A stretch of DNA of 64,000 nucleotides from Spisula solida (lineage: Eukaryota; Mollusca; Bivalvia; Venerida; Mactridae): positions 10,157,455 through 10,221,454 of the forward strand of contig OX365948.1 of assembly GCA_947247005.1 (NCBI GenBank). The letters are read 5' to 3'. Below the pieces are notes generated by a model. That model was given only the letters and a program-made list of their open reading frames with translations, did not search any database and had not been told where the DNA came from. Positions 32,814 through 44,585 of the stretch are shown here, in pieces. The position numbers were made by a program, and so were the translations under genes. Every line of letters starts with the position of its first letter. Positions within the stretch are counted from its first letter, which is position 1.

Positions 32814-33300
32814 GTTGAGGCATTTCATATTATACTGTGCACAGTATAGCTGAGGCATTTCATATTATACTGTGCACGGTATAGCTAAGACATTTCATAC
32901 TATACTATGCACGGTATAGCAGAGGCATTTCATACTATAGTACTGTGCACGGTAAAGCTGAGACATTTCATACTATACTGTGCATGGTATAGCTGAGGCA
33001 TTTCATACTATACTGTGCATGGTATAGCTGAGGCATTTCATACTATACTGTGCATGGCATAGCTGAGGCATTTCATACTATACTGTGCATGGTATAGCTG
33101 AGACATTTCATATTATACTGTGCACGGTATAGCTGAGACATTTCATACTATACTGTGCACGGTATAGCTGAGACATTTCATACTATATTGTGCACGGTAT
33201 AGCCGAGAAATTTCATATTATACTGTGCATGGAATTGCTGAGGCATTTCATATTATACTGTGCAGGTTATAGCTGAGGCATTTCATACTATACTGTGCAG
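32814..33300 (+). repeat. 35 bp minisatellite with palindromic core, 14 copies
   Basis: Units of 35 bp, gctgaggcatttcata then ctatactgtgcacggtata. In the first unit tatactgtgcacagtata is a perfect 18 bp palindrome; in the others one or two bases break the symmetry. The last copies end in gtgcaggtt. Confidence 0.93.
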
Positions 33301-35499
33301 GTTTTTTTATGCATTTCTTCTAGTTTCATGTTAATTTGGAATTTCGACTACCAGTGTTCTAAAAACTTGCAGCATCACATACGGAAAATTATGTTTACCT
33401 ATTTCTCTTGCTGGTTGTTTTTAGCTTGGAATGTTTTATATCAAAATCATTGACTTACCTAACTACTGAGGAATCAGGAATATATGATAATACGCAAGTA
33501 GCAAAATGATCATTGTAACTCTATATATGACATCTAGAGTTGGTGTGTACATATGTCTATATTAGATATAGAAATGCATATATGTAAATAATTGGTGGAT
33601 CTTTATTTTTGTAAACATCCTAGATGATCATTGTACATTCATTTACCAATCTATATAGTGTACATTTTGTGTATTTGTATATATGTATGGACATGCACCT
33701 TAAAAGGTGACTTTGGTTACGTACAATTGGGCTTCATAGAAGTTTCAATTCTTATTTTCAGTTGATTGGTATGGTTGATTATGAGCTTAGTTGTTTTAAT
33801 TGCTTGTCTAATTGGACAGTTATGAATGCATGGTTCAAAGATTCAATCATGTAATGAATTGTCCAAAGTTGTGTCATTCAAGGAGGATTTCACAATACAC
33901 ATGATAAACCAGTAGGTTGATTTTCAGCAATGTATTATGGTCACCTCATTATCTTGACTTTCGAGGTGGAAAATGAAGATTTTGATACCACTATATAGGT
34001 GCATAAAATCAGCACTTACGTAAAGGAGAATTATGAGATACTATTGTTTTAAAAAACATAGGACAATGATGCATCCAGGTTGAATATTTCCAATTATTTA
34101 TACAAAAAAGTACATGTATACAATACTTATCTATAATATGACAATTAATTGCTTTCTTAACATACAACTTTGATCACCTATACTCAGTATTGAAGTTATA
34201 TTGCATGAAAACATGATACCTGTACATTTATCCCAGTTGTGTAATGCTACTTGGTTGTTCAAAGTCATTCTGGATCCAGAACTCTTCATGTTAGTTCCCC
34301 CTGTGACTGAACAATTCCTTTGATGCATGATGATAATAACATAATATTCTCTGGATAGCAGTATTTGGCGATTTAATTTTCATTATTGGGCAAGTTCACC
34401 ATTAAAATATATGCATGCATTGGCATATAAAAATTTGAGTTAGATCTACATTTGTATTTTTAGATACTTTTCTTTTATACATCTACATAGATGTTAATAT
34501 TTTACACTTCCAGTTTACAAACCATTTTGCTGTTTTATTTGTGACTACCGGTAACAATCTTAAGATTATCCCCCAAAAATGTCCAATCAAATGTCAGAAA
34601 ATGGACCCGCTTAATTAAAACAATTTTATTTCTTTAACAGTAGAGACTTGTTAGAGTAAAACAACAGAAAACTTCAAATTTAATAGTTTTAGGTTGTGAA
34701 TTTATTCATATTTTCACAAAGTGTCTGTCTGTTCTTCAAAATCATGTCCTAGAGATGTGAGTTCTCTTTTGTCTTCAGTTATATAAATGGCTTACACCTA
34801 TATTAATATAATTGTGTATTGTACTTTCATTAAGAGATGTGAGTTTTATAATGAAGATGAGCACGAATTTTAAATTTCAAATTGTGAAATCATGAAATAT
34901 CGATGTAAAATGTCCCTGCTGTTCTTTCATTATACGTTTTACACCCACTATCTTCTACATTGTACATTCAGTCACAATTATATAGATGTGACCCAGTCTA
35001 CATCAAATATTAAATTGAACCAGTCTATTAAATATATAATGTTGCTTGTTATTTGAATTGTGTAAACAAACCATATTGTAACATTTTAGGTTTTGGTTGT
35101 ATGTTATATTCAAACTATATTCTTTTTATAAAATAAAATGAAGTAATTTGTTATCGTAGTATTTTCTTGTTTTTCAAAACCTGAACATATTTACTGCTGC
35201 ATTTGCTGCTCAGTACCGTACTTGTTATCAATCAGGATTTATGTTCAAAACCATACTGCACAAGTTGTAGTGTGTAGTGATCAAAAGGTTGGTGGTCATT
35301 TAAACTCAACATAGATTTGATGGAAGGTCAACGCTTAGTGGTATCGATATAGCCAAGACATCCATATGACATAGGTTTTCCGTGAAATCATAACCCCACC
35401 TTTGAGGTTTTATAGGTGTGGCTTGTGATACTGGATTGTCCGTAGAAGGGTTTCAAGTAGTTGTGCCGTGTTCCGACGTTAATTAAAGTGCGTGACGAT

Positions 35500-36064
35500 A
35501 TCAATACAATGTAGATGTATTATGCATTGTATATAGTGTTGTTAAAGACATTTAAGAGCGGCATTCATAGAAGTAGGTGTTATAAATGTATATAAGGACA
35601 CCATCCATAGAATGTAGATGTATTATATGCTGTTTATATTGTTGTTTCAGACATGAATGTATTAGGACGCCTTCATCCACAGAATGTAGGTGTAATGTAT
35701 GTTGAATACAGTGTTGCTTGTTATAAATGATGCACATAGTGTTGTTATAGACATGTTAGGGCGACATCCATAGAATGCAGGTGTTATATAGTGTTGTATA
35801 TAGGGTTGTTATAGGGCGGCATCCATAGAATGTAGGTTTATTCTATGCAAAGAAACGGGAGTTTGTGTATGATCTTTGAGTGTTGTTATAAAAATGTTAG
35901 AGCGGCATCCATAGAATGTAGGTTTATTCTATGTTGTATATAGTGTTGTTATAAAAATGTTAGAGCGGCATCCATAGAATGTAGGTTTATTCAATGTTGT
36001 ATATAGTGTTGTTATAGACATGTTAGGGCGGCATTCATAGAATGTAGGTTTATTCTATGTTCTT
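35500..36064 (+). repeat. ~63 bp minisatellite, forward block 1
   Basis: Units of ~63 bp: gttgtatatagtgttgttat, then a(g)aaatgttagggcggcatc, then catagaatgtaggtttattc. Copies are most regular at 35890-36060 and decayed at the left. The block is broken at 36064 by a LINE remnant and resumes at about 37503. Confidence 0.9.
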
Positions 36065-36179
36065 ATCCTTCCGTTATTGTTCTGTGCCCACTGTGGGGCA
36101 TTGTCGAACAGTGTGAGGCTATGTACCAAGGTGGATGTGAGGTTCAAACGAGTGCTGGGTTAAAATGATAAAAACATTT

Positions 36180-37500
36180 CAGTGAAAATTAACGGCTGTC
36201 TGACGAAGCCGACCTGAATGCCTCGATGGTAGATGCTTCTGTCAGGTGGACTGGAAGAGTGTTCCATACGCGTATGCCTGACGGGAAGAGGGAGTGTCGA
36301 TACTAGTCTGCTCTGCAGAATGGCACCATGTATCTTGCAGAGGTGTTGATTGCAGTTCGGAAGTGGGGTGATTAATCAATGTCGACCAAGCTGTATATGA
36401 TTCGATACACCATGATGACCTTGGCATACTGTCTTCACAGTTGGTTTGTCATGTTGCTGGTACTACTGGTGGTACGGTAGTCCCCTGTGACGAATCGGGC
36501 TGCTCTGCGCTGTACGGGTTCAAGCGACTAGATACAGTTTTGAGTATGGGGATGCCATGCAGGAGCAGCGTATTCCAGGATGGGTCACACAAGAGACTGG
36601 TAGCATTTGTTCTTGGTGTTACGAGGACAACTCAGGAGGGAGGTTTCTGCTTGCGTAAGAATGCTAGGCTGTTGTTTGCATTCTTAACTGTTGATTCCGT
36701 AGTGGTGTAGCTTGTACATCAGTCTTTCGTGAGGCACCTTGTCGAACGCCTTGCTGAAATCCAGCAAGATGGTGTCTACTTGTTCGTCGTCATCAAGTGC
36801 TGAATCAAGGTGCAAACTCCTGGATAGTGATGATTTGTTGACTCCCACAGGACCTCTTCTTCCTGAGAAAACATGTGGGTATACTGGTCCCGTAGCTTTG
36901 TGTGGATTCAGGCCTCTCAGAAGCTTTATGACACCCTCCTTGCTGACACCAAAGTGGTGCAAAGATGGATGAATCACTATCCATCTTTGACATGCTGGAT
37001 TGCGACTCCTTGGTGAACACGCTGCAAAATTGCTTGTTGAGCAGTTTAGCCTTAGTCTTGGGATCGCTGAAAGATACATGTACTCCATTGTTGGTTAGCG
37101 AGCCTACACCACTTCTGTCGAACCGCCTCCCTTTGATGAAGGTATATAACTTCTTGCTGTGTTTTTCCTCACCATGTCGTTTACATAGGTGTTGTGTGCT
37201 TTGCGACATTCAGCTTTGGTGTCCTTCTGGAGTGTCTTGTAGGTTTCAAGGTCATCACTAGTACAGGCTCTCTTCTTCTAACGTGAAGATCTCTTCACCT
37301 TTCTGAATGAAAAGTGTCGAAGACCACTTTGAAGGAACACTAGCTTCAATTATTTCTATTCAAAAGTCCCTGAATACATCCCATACATTTTTTATTTCTG
37401 TTGCCACACTGTTGTTAGTAGTAAATTGATCTGAAAACATTTTAATAGTTTCGCTGATATTGTTGTTATCCGCCTTGTTCCATAGGTATAGTTTCCGTCT
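36180..37500 (-). pseudogene. Remnant of a Jockey/CR1-type LINE ORF2
   Basis: Read on the minus strand from 37500: endonuclease-RT linker (ADNNNISETIKMFSDQF), FCSVFTKES at the RT start, KLLRGLNPHKATGP, then after a deletion VDTILLDFSKAFDKVPHERL, and after a second deletion NANNSLAFLRKQ, SLEPVQRRAARFVTGDYR and IRVWNTLPVHL at the C terminus. The segment with the YADD box is absent, and several frameshifts and stops are present. It is a dead, internally deleted element lying between two blocks of the 63 bp minisatellite. Confidence 0.88.
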
Positions 37501-37502
37501 GT

Positions 37503-37945
37503 GTTACGTATAGTGTTGTTAAAGACATGTTTTGGTGGCCTCCGTAGAATGTAGGTTTGTTAATGTTGTGTATAGTGTTGTTATAGGAATGTTAGGGCGA
37601 CACCCATAGAAGATAGGTTTAATCGTCGTGGTTTATATTGTTGTTATAGGCATGTAAGGGCGGCATTCATATATTGTAGGTTTATTCTATGTTGTATATA
37701 ATGTTGTTATAGCATTAGGCATATTAGGGCGGTACACATAGAATGTAGGTTTATTCTATGTTGTATATAGTGTTGTTATAGAAGTGATAGGGCGGCATCC
37801 ATAGAATGTAGGTTTATTCTATGTTGTATATAGTGTTGTTATAGAAATGTTAGGGCGGCATCCATAGAATGTAGGTTTATTCTATGTTGTATATAATGTT
37901 GGTATAGCCATGTTAAGGAGGCATACATAGAATGTAGATTTATTA
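37503..37945 (+). repeat. ~63 bp minisatellite, forward block 2
   Basis: About seven further copies of the same unit as at 35500-36064 in the same orientation, ending ...gaatgtagatttatt exactly where the trinucleotide tail of the minus-strand LINE begins. Confidence 0.92.
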
Positions 37946-37948
37946 ATA

Positions 37949-40900
37949 ATAATAATAATAATAATGTTTATTCCAGTAATTGAGGCCTCCGGCCCATAAT
38001 ACATAGCAATCAATGGCAAACAGTTGAAAAGATACCCAAATTATATACACAATTGCATAATGACTTTCGTTGCATTTTAATTTATACAACAACTTAATAT
38101 AATTTCGTGAAATAATATCATAATAGTATGGATGAAGTATCTAGCATATGTCCTACTACATTACTTGTACTAGTGGTGACAAAATTTTCTATATTCACTT
38201 ATAATGCACACTCACGCCGGTATCACCGCACATGCACATGCACAAACACATCACACGCAAGCACATACACCCGCACGCACTCATCTATTTCTCATACCAA
38301 ACAATCACATATACAGTAATGCATATATGGTGTAATTTTTTATTTATTTCATTTTTTAATTGATTGACTGAATATTTTAGGGGTAAAAAAACTAAGATTC
38401 CAAGAGGGTGTTTCTTTTTTCAAACATTTCGCGTATGTAAACTTTGTGAGATTAATGAGAGTAGCTGTAACATCCGTTCCAACTAAATTGTAAAATACTT
38501 CTAAATTGTTTTGATTGTTTTCATTCATTATTTCACCTAAATAATGGTCACGAATGTTTTGATAGGCAGGACAATTCATAACAACATAAAATTTATCCTC
38601 AATTGTTTCTATATCACATAAATGGCATAACCTGTCTTCGTTTGCTATATTGTTATGTTTGCCAGTTTCGATTAGTAATATATGCTTGGAACATCTTATT
38701 TTAGAAAGTGCTACTTTAAATTGTATATGGATGTCGCGTGTAAGATACTTTTCAACTTCTAACTGAGTTTAAAAATACTTATAGTAGTGTGCTTTTCTTG
38801 AGTCGTTAATTTCTGAATGCCAGTTTTGGAGGGCGCAGTTCTTTACACGCTGTTTGAAGTTGTACAGAAATAGATTTGCATTACCAACATTTTGTGCTAT
38901 CCAGACATAACCAAAACCGAAGAGAAACAATAGATGTTTGATTTTACTAGCCCGTGTTGTTCTTCCGACTTCGTCTAGATTAAAAAGCATAAGGTAACAT
39001 TGTTTAGGATATCTATTGTTATTCATACGTAAAAGACGTAGCCAGTATTTGATACATTTATTATAGTAAATAATAATATACATAGGATAGCGACCAAATT
39101 CACCTTTAGCGATAGCATGAGACGTGTTCTTGGACAATTTCAGATATCTAGTGCAAAATTGATTGTGAACATTTTCTATTTGGGCTGAATATTCAAAGCC
39201 CCAAATTTCAGAACCATATGTTAGTATTGGTGAAACCATTGTGTCAAATAATTTAAATTTTTCTTTATGTTCAAAGTAACCTACCGAGTTTTGAAGTTTG
39301 TTAATTGTGATAATTGATTTTTTGCTTTGCAATCCTAGTATGTTCTTCGCCTTTGCCCAACATAGTTTTGGAGTAAAGCTGATAGAAAGACACCGCTTCA
39401 ATTTGTTCTCCATTGTAATACCATTTTTCATTACCACGTAAATAGCCCCCATTTCTAAATACTACACTTTTTGTTTTCTTTAGATTAATATTCATTCCAG
39501 TTTTCTGAGATTGTAAAAGTCTTACAGTGTCACTACAATTAGCCATGTCGTCAGCATATAGTATTGCAAAAATATCATCAAAATCCTCTGATATATGTAT
39601 TCTATTTGAGCAGTTTAGTTTCAATTAATCAATTAAGTCATTTATGTATAGATTAAATGGAATTGTATTCAGTTTACAGCCTTGACGACAACCAATGTTA
39701 CATTTAAATTCATCGGTATACGTATCACTGACCCTTACACGTGATGTTAGGTTGTTGTACATTTTCATAGGTAAAGATAGCAGCTTACCACCCATACCTT
39801 TCCGTATAAGGCAGTTGAAGAGATTTACATGATCAATAGTGTCGAAAGCTTTTGAGAAGTCTACAAAGAGACAATAAAATCTACCACGCCTTTTACTTGT
39901 ACATTTTTGCACCATAGCTTGTAAAGTAAACATGTTGTCAATTGTGGAGAATCCGCTTCTAAATCCAGATTGAACTTGGTCAATTTTATTGTTATTTTCA
40001 GCCCAATATGTGATTCTGTTATACATGCAACTGGTAAGAACTTTATTTAAAGTGTTAATAAGTTAAATCCTCTATAATTGCTAGGACTATGTAGTGATCC
40101 TGATTTATGAAATGGACACAACATGCTCTGTCCCCAAGACGTTGGGAATTCTGAATTGTTCAGCACGTTATTAAATAATTCAAGTAATATGTCGGTGGTA
40201 TAAGGAAATGTGCATTTTATCATCTCTGGTAGAATACCACTGGGGCCTGAAGTCTTGCCTGTCTTTAATTGTGAACTACTTTTATTTAATTCCTAAAACG
40301 AGAATGGTCTATTGAAGATCTCATCTATAGCCTCATTATTTGGTACAATTTGTTCATTGATAGAGTCATTATCAATGTGTTCATTCTGCAATAAAAGTCT
40401 AAAATGGTTATACCAATCTTGTATTGGAATAGAATCTTCATTATTTTTCGAGTTTTTATCCTTAAATCTGAACTTTTTGACCGTTTTCCAGAATAGATTT
40501 GTATTAGACGGCGACTGAATTTGTTCTTGTCTATATTTATGTTTTAGTATATTTTCTTGTTGTTTACAGTATCCTTTAAACCTTTTTTTCTTTTCTGAAT
40601 ATGTTCGTCCAGGCTGTCAATCTAAATTTTCTCAGCTTTCTTAATTTGTCTGATTTTAATCAATTACTCTCATCATTCCACCATTTAGGTTGTAATATTT
40701 TAGGTTTGTGATTTCTAAGTTTACTGGCCAAACTATCAGCAGCATTATGAAACATATTCACTATTGTGTCAACAGCTTGATTTATGTCAGTAGCCATAGT
40801 GCGTATACTGTTATGCTTTGCAAATAGGATTGTTTGTTTTACCTTTTCTACGAAACCATCTTTTTTCTCACTATCCCATTTAAATCGCTTAAATACAGTG

Positions 40901-41715
40901 TTATCATCCGATAGTCTTTGGCTATATTGGTTCAAAAAGTAAATTGACATTCCTATGGAAAATGATCTGACTCGTGCCTGTCTCCGATAAGAAAATTCGT
41001 AATGTAAGAAAACACCTCTGAAGATGCTAGATAGTAATCTATCAGGCTAGAGCCATCATTTTCAGTTGAAGTAAAATTATCCAGTTTGTCATTGTCCGTT
41101 CTACCATTCATATACAACATCGCTGTCGTCATTATCAATAATGTCTTGCAATATACCACAACGAGCATTAAAGTCACCTGCTAAACATAAATTATCATCT
41201 GGGAATTCTGAGACAACTTGTACAATATTTTCTTGGAGTAGCTCTATACCACTATCAGTGTTAGCACCATATAATGACGACCCTTCCGGAGATATATAAG
41301 TACAATACATAATCACACTTTTAGTAGTATGTAACAAGTATTTATCTAGTCTTATGAGAATGCAATTTTCAAGATGATCGAATACTCTTTTTACAAAACC
41401 GTTCTCTAACAAGTGAGTTTTAACAAAAACACATACACCACCTGAAAAACGACCTCTTATTATTTTTCTATTTACGATTATTATTGAAACATGAGTACCC
41501 TTGTAAGAAATGATAAAACTCATCTGCGCATTTCGACAATGTTTCGTTCAATGCACAAATATCAAAGCTATAAAGATATGATAAGAAAGACGCATTTTGC
41601 ACATATTTAGCTAGTCCATGTAAATTCCAGCACACTGTATTAAGGACAAACTCTTGATGAGTCCGGTTAGTATCGTGGCCTTGGTCGTCATCTTATTTGA
41701 CTACTGGTCTTGTGG
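37949..41715 (-). mobile_element. 5'-truncated LINE (endonuclease plus reverse transcriptase), degenerate
   Basis: Read on the minus strand: endonuclease (VCWNLHGLAKYV, ALNETLSK, GGVCVFVK, LAGDFNAR, then DYYLAS...DRHESDHFP), then RT (VQSGFRSGFSTIDN, FVDFSKAFDTIDH, GCRQGCKLNTIPFNLYINDL, ILYADDMA) and a C-terminal region with FDTMVSPILTYGSEIWG and a CHLCD...NCPAY cysteine/histidine finger. Catalytic Asp boxes survive, but the frame changes at least five times between 41523 and 38349. The 3' end (left side) has tatgggccggaggcctc, an AATAAA and an (att)n tail at 37949-37974. The 5' end stops inside the endonuclease at about 41715, next to the inverted minisatellite, so insertion was truncated. 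Confidence 0.9.
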
Positions 41716-41995
41716 ATACCGGCCTAATATGCCTATAACAACACTATACACAACATGAAATAATCATTCTATGGATGTCACCCTTACTTTTCTATAACAA
41801 CATTATATACAAATACAACCCCCTACATTCTATGGATTCCGCCCTAACATTTCTATAACAACATTATATAACATAGAATAAACCTACATTCTATAGATGC
41901 CGCCCTAACATTCCTATAACGACATAATATACAAAATAGAAATCACCTACATTTTATGAATGTCACCCTTAAATGCCTATAACAACAGTATAATA
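41700..41995 (-). repeat. ~63 bp minisatellite, inverted block 1
   Basis: The same unit as at 35.5-37.9 kb but reverse-complemented (cctataacaacactatacac, attctatggatgycrcccta). About four to five copies. Confidence 0.9.
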
Positions 41996-42404
41996 TAGGT
42001 AACAAACCACCAAATAAATTTGTTCTTTAACTCAATGTAAAGTGACAAGTTGCTGACCCCAAAAATATGTCAAACTTTTGTCCATGGGGACCTCCCAAAA
42101 TCCACCAATCAATAGAAATAGCATATAGCCTCAAGAAAATGAAAACAAATCAGGCGGTTGCGTATCATATAAGAACAATTTGGTTCGTCAAACGCGGTGT
42201 TCAAACATATTTCCTCACACGCGCGGACTGATTCAAAGTCCGTTAGCCACAACCCTACTTTCACTGTCATATTTAAGCCAGAATATCACAATTTTCTAAA
42301 TAAAACAGTTTCACAACAGCACATACATGTGTACAAAGCATTTAAACCCAATTACATGATTCTAATGCTGATTTGTCAACACATACCACCATTTCCGGTG
42401 ACGG

Positions 42405-42680
42405 GTCTATAACAACACTATATACAACAAAGAATAAACCTACATTTTATGGATGCCGCCCTAACATGTCTATAACAACATTACACAAACGTACACATAT
42501 TTCACCTACATTCTATACATACCGACATAACATTCATAACAACACTGTATACAACATATAATAAACCTACATTGGATAGATGCCGCCCTAACCGCCTATA
42601 ACAACATTATATACCACAAAGAATAAACCTACATTCTATGGATGCCGCCCTTACATGCCTATAACAACACTATTTGTCAA
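42405..42680 (-). repeat. ~63 bp minisatellite, inverted block 2
   Basis: Four more reverse-oriented units ending at cctataacaacactatttgt. The 400 bp between the two inverted blocks (42000-42400) is unrelated sequence with no recognised feature. Confidence 0.9.
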
Positions 42681-43015
42681 GTCATTCTAAGTTTTTACCT
42701 ATATCACTAGACAAAATTGCAAAAGAATTTCTTTGCACATATTTGCGTAGAGTATTGTCACATATAGTCACAAAGAAGGAAATGTTACATAATTACAAAA
42801 TGATATTATAAAAACGTATTTTGGAGAAAAACATGCCCATATTCATTTCACATAAAGCAAAATATAGTAAAACATTGGAATTGTTCATAGGTAAACAACT
42901 TAAAACATTTTAAAGACATATTCACACCAGGTCACGTGAGATTATATTTTCAACTATGGGACGCCGTGTGTCAAGCAAATTGCATATTATACTTGGACCT
43001 ACCGTATTTGCGCTA

Positions 43016-43153
43016 TTTTGATGTTCAGGAACAGGTACCCTCTTATATTTTCAAAGTCCTTTGACATATTGCTTGTTCACCATCATGACCCTACTAACCT
43101 ATAGGATGAAACTGAGAATATAGGAGCGCGCTGTTCGTGGACAGCTCTTGTTT
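43016..43153 (+). repeat. 3' end fragment of tandem-repeat family B
   Basis: Shares tattgcttgttcaccatcat, gaccctac and the terminal gttcgtggacagctcttgtt with the element at 7667-9007. Only the last unit and terminus are present. Confidence 0.8.
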
Positions 43154-43209
43154 ATATTTTGGAACGCTATAAACAACGCTGTTGCTAACGTTTATAGTGT
43201 GACACTTTG

Positions 43210-43665
43210 ATCTGAAATGTTTTCCAGGCGTGACCCAGTAGGGAGTTCATTGCACCACTTGCTGTCTGTAGTATTTTGTCAATGTTTGCACAGTTCCTAC
43301 TGTTGGCATTCAGGCCTAAATGTTTGATATTTGTAACCGTGTCAACTTTTGGCTATCAAATGTAATTTCAATGTCTTCTTTGCATCTAAAATTCAGATTT
43401 TTTGACTTATCTGGATTCTTTTTTTACTAATTCTCGTTTGGTGTTGAACTCCACAATGTTAATCATTGCCTGTAACTCACCCACTGTTAGCAAGCAGAGC
43501 TGTGTCGTCCGCATAAGTTATTGTTTGTACTGGTATATTCCCAATTGCTGGACCAAGTCCTCTATCTGAAATTGGGTCTAGTAGATGGTTGTAATAACAC
43601 TTATATAGTGTCTTTCGCACCTTGTTTTGAGCCCTGGAGCAAATCAAATGGTGAAGAAATGTCAT
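43210..43665 (-). pseudogene. LINE reverse transcriptase fragment
   Basis: Minus strand: YNHLLDPISDRGLGPAIGN then QTITYADDTALLANSG, the YADD box with typical flanks, continuing in broken frames through VGELQAMINIVEFNTK. Too short for clade placement, and different from the other LINEs in the window. Confidence 0.75.
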
Positions 43666-44162
43666 TTTGTCATTTAACTTTAACGGTTGATTTTCTGTAC
43701 ATCCGTGAATATTTCATATATGTATCAATAAAATGCTGATTGGCCACATGGATTCAAAAATATATCCATTGAACTCCTGTGAATTGGCTACGCGGTCGAT
43801 GTCGTTTGCGCGAAATCAAGACACTGTGAATTCAAAAGGATCCAGAAAACGCGAATAATGGACCTCGTGATATATACTCGCTATACAGTGTTTGCTTAAC
43901 ATTAATATTATGGTATGTGTGAGACAATGGGACATGTGAAAGAACTGATTTGATCATACATGTATATCGCAACGAACCTAAATAGTTCACACAATATAAT
44001 AATACCACTAAAGTAAACCAACGGACCACGGACCGTTTCTTAAGAAATAGGGAAATGCTATACTGTATGCCTTTTCTTTTCATATGGAATTTTTGGACTC
44101 GACAGCTTTCATAACTCAGTATTGTTTGTGTGCATTCGGATAACTTTTCAACCGTATATTAG

Positions 44163-44170
44163 TATAAATA
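44163..44170 (+). promoter_or_regulatory. Possible TATA box for the CHST15-like gene
   Basis: TATAAATA lies 134 bp upstream of the candidate start codon at 44304. There is no transcript evidence and the sequence is AT-rich, so this is a weak call. Confidence 0.3.
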
Positions 44171-44303
44171 CAGGGTATTGAAAGCGTGTTATGACTGCAT
44201 GAGCACGTATAACACAGCCGTACATAAATCGAAAAACGTTCATTTACTATCGAACATAGGACTTCCAAAGATAACGGAACATAATTATTTAAAATAACTC
44301 AAT

Positions 44304-44585
44304 ATGTCGAGAAAATGTAAACGTATTACTTCAGTGTTTTTGAATAAAATATACCAGCAACAACTTACATTGACAGTATGTTCTTTAATGTTTTTGGTCA
44401 TTTTTGTGTTTTTGTTTGTTTTATTCCATCAGCACGTAAAACCAGGGGCTCTAGATACGTTAATTACTCGGGCCCAAGAAAAACCAAGTGTTAATAAAGT
44501 TGTTGCGGGAACCGGTGACGTGCCTTTCGGTACATACATGACTCAGACTGCAACTACATACCATGGTCATGATCTGCTGAATGAC
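44304..44585 (+). CDS. CHST15-like exon 1: cytosolic tail, signal anchor, stem
   Basis: 94 codons from ATG 44304 to the GTAAGT donor at 44586. A basic N terminus followed by ~22 hydrophobic residues gives type II topology. The frame runs on to a stop at 44609 without any domain, consistent with intron. Confidence 0.7.

Larger units (their letters stand above)
28771..44303. other. Intergenic region of 15.5 kb
   Basis: No conserved gene is seen on either strand. It contains minisatellites (32814-33300, 35500-37945, 41700-42680), LINE remnants (36180-37500, 37949-41715, 43210-43665), a (cttc)n microsatellite at 31031-31055 and a fragment of repeat family B (43016-43153). The stretches 29050-31020, 31060-32810, 33310-35490 and 43700-44160 are AT-rich and unmarked. 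Confidence 0.7.

Noticed and set aside
36441..37261. Plus-strand frames over 36.4-37.3 kb as genes
   Set aside because: They are opposite-strand shadows of the LINE ORF2 remnant, which has recognisable RT motifs on the minus strand.
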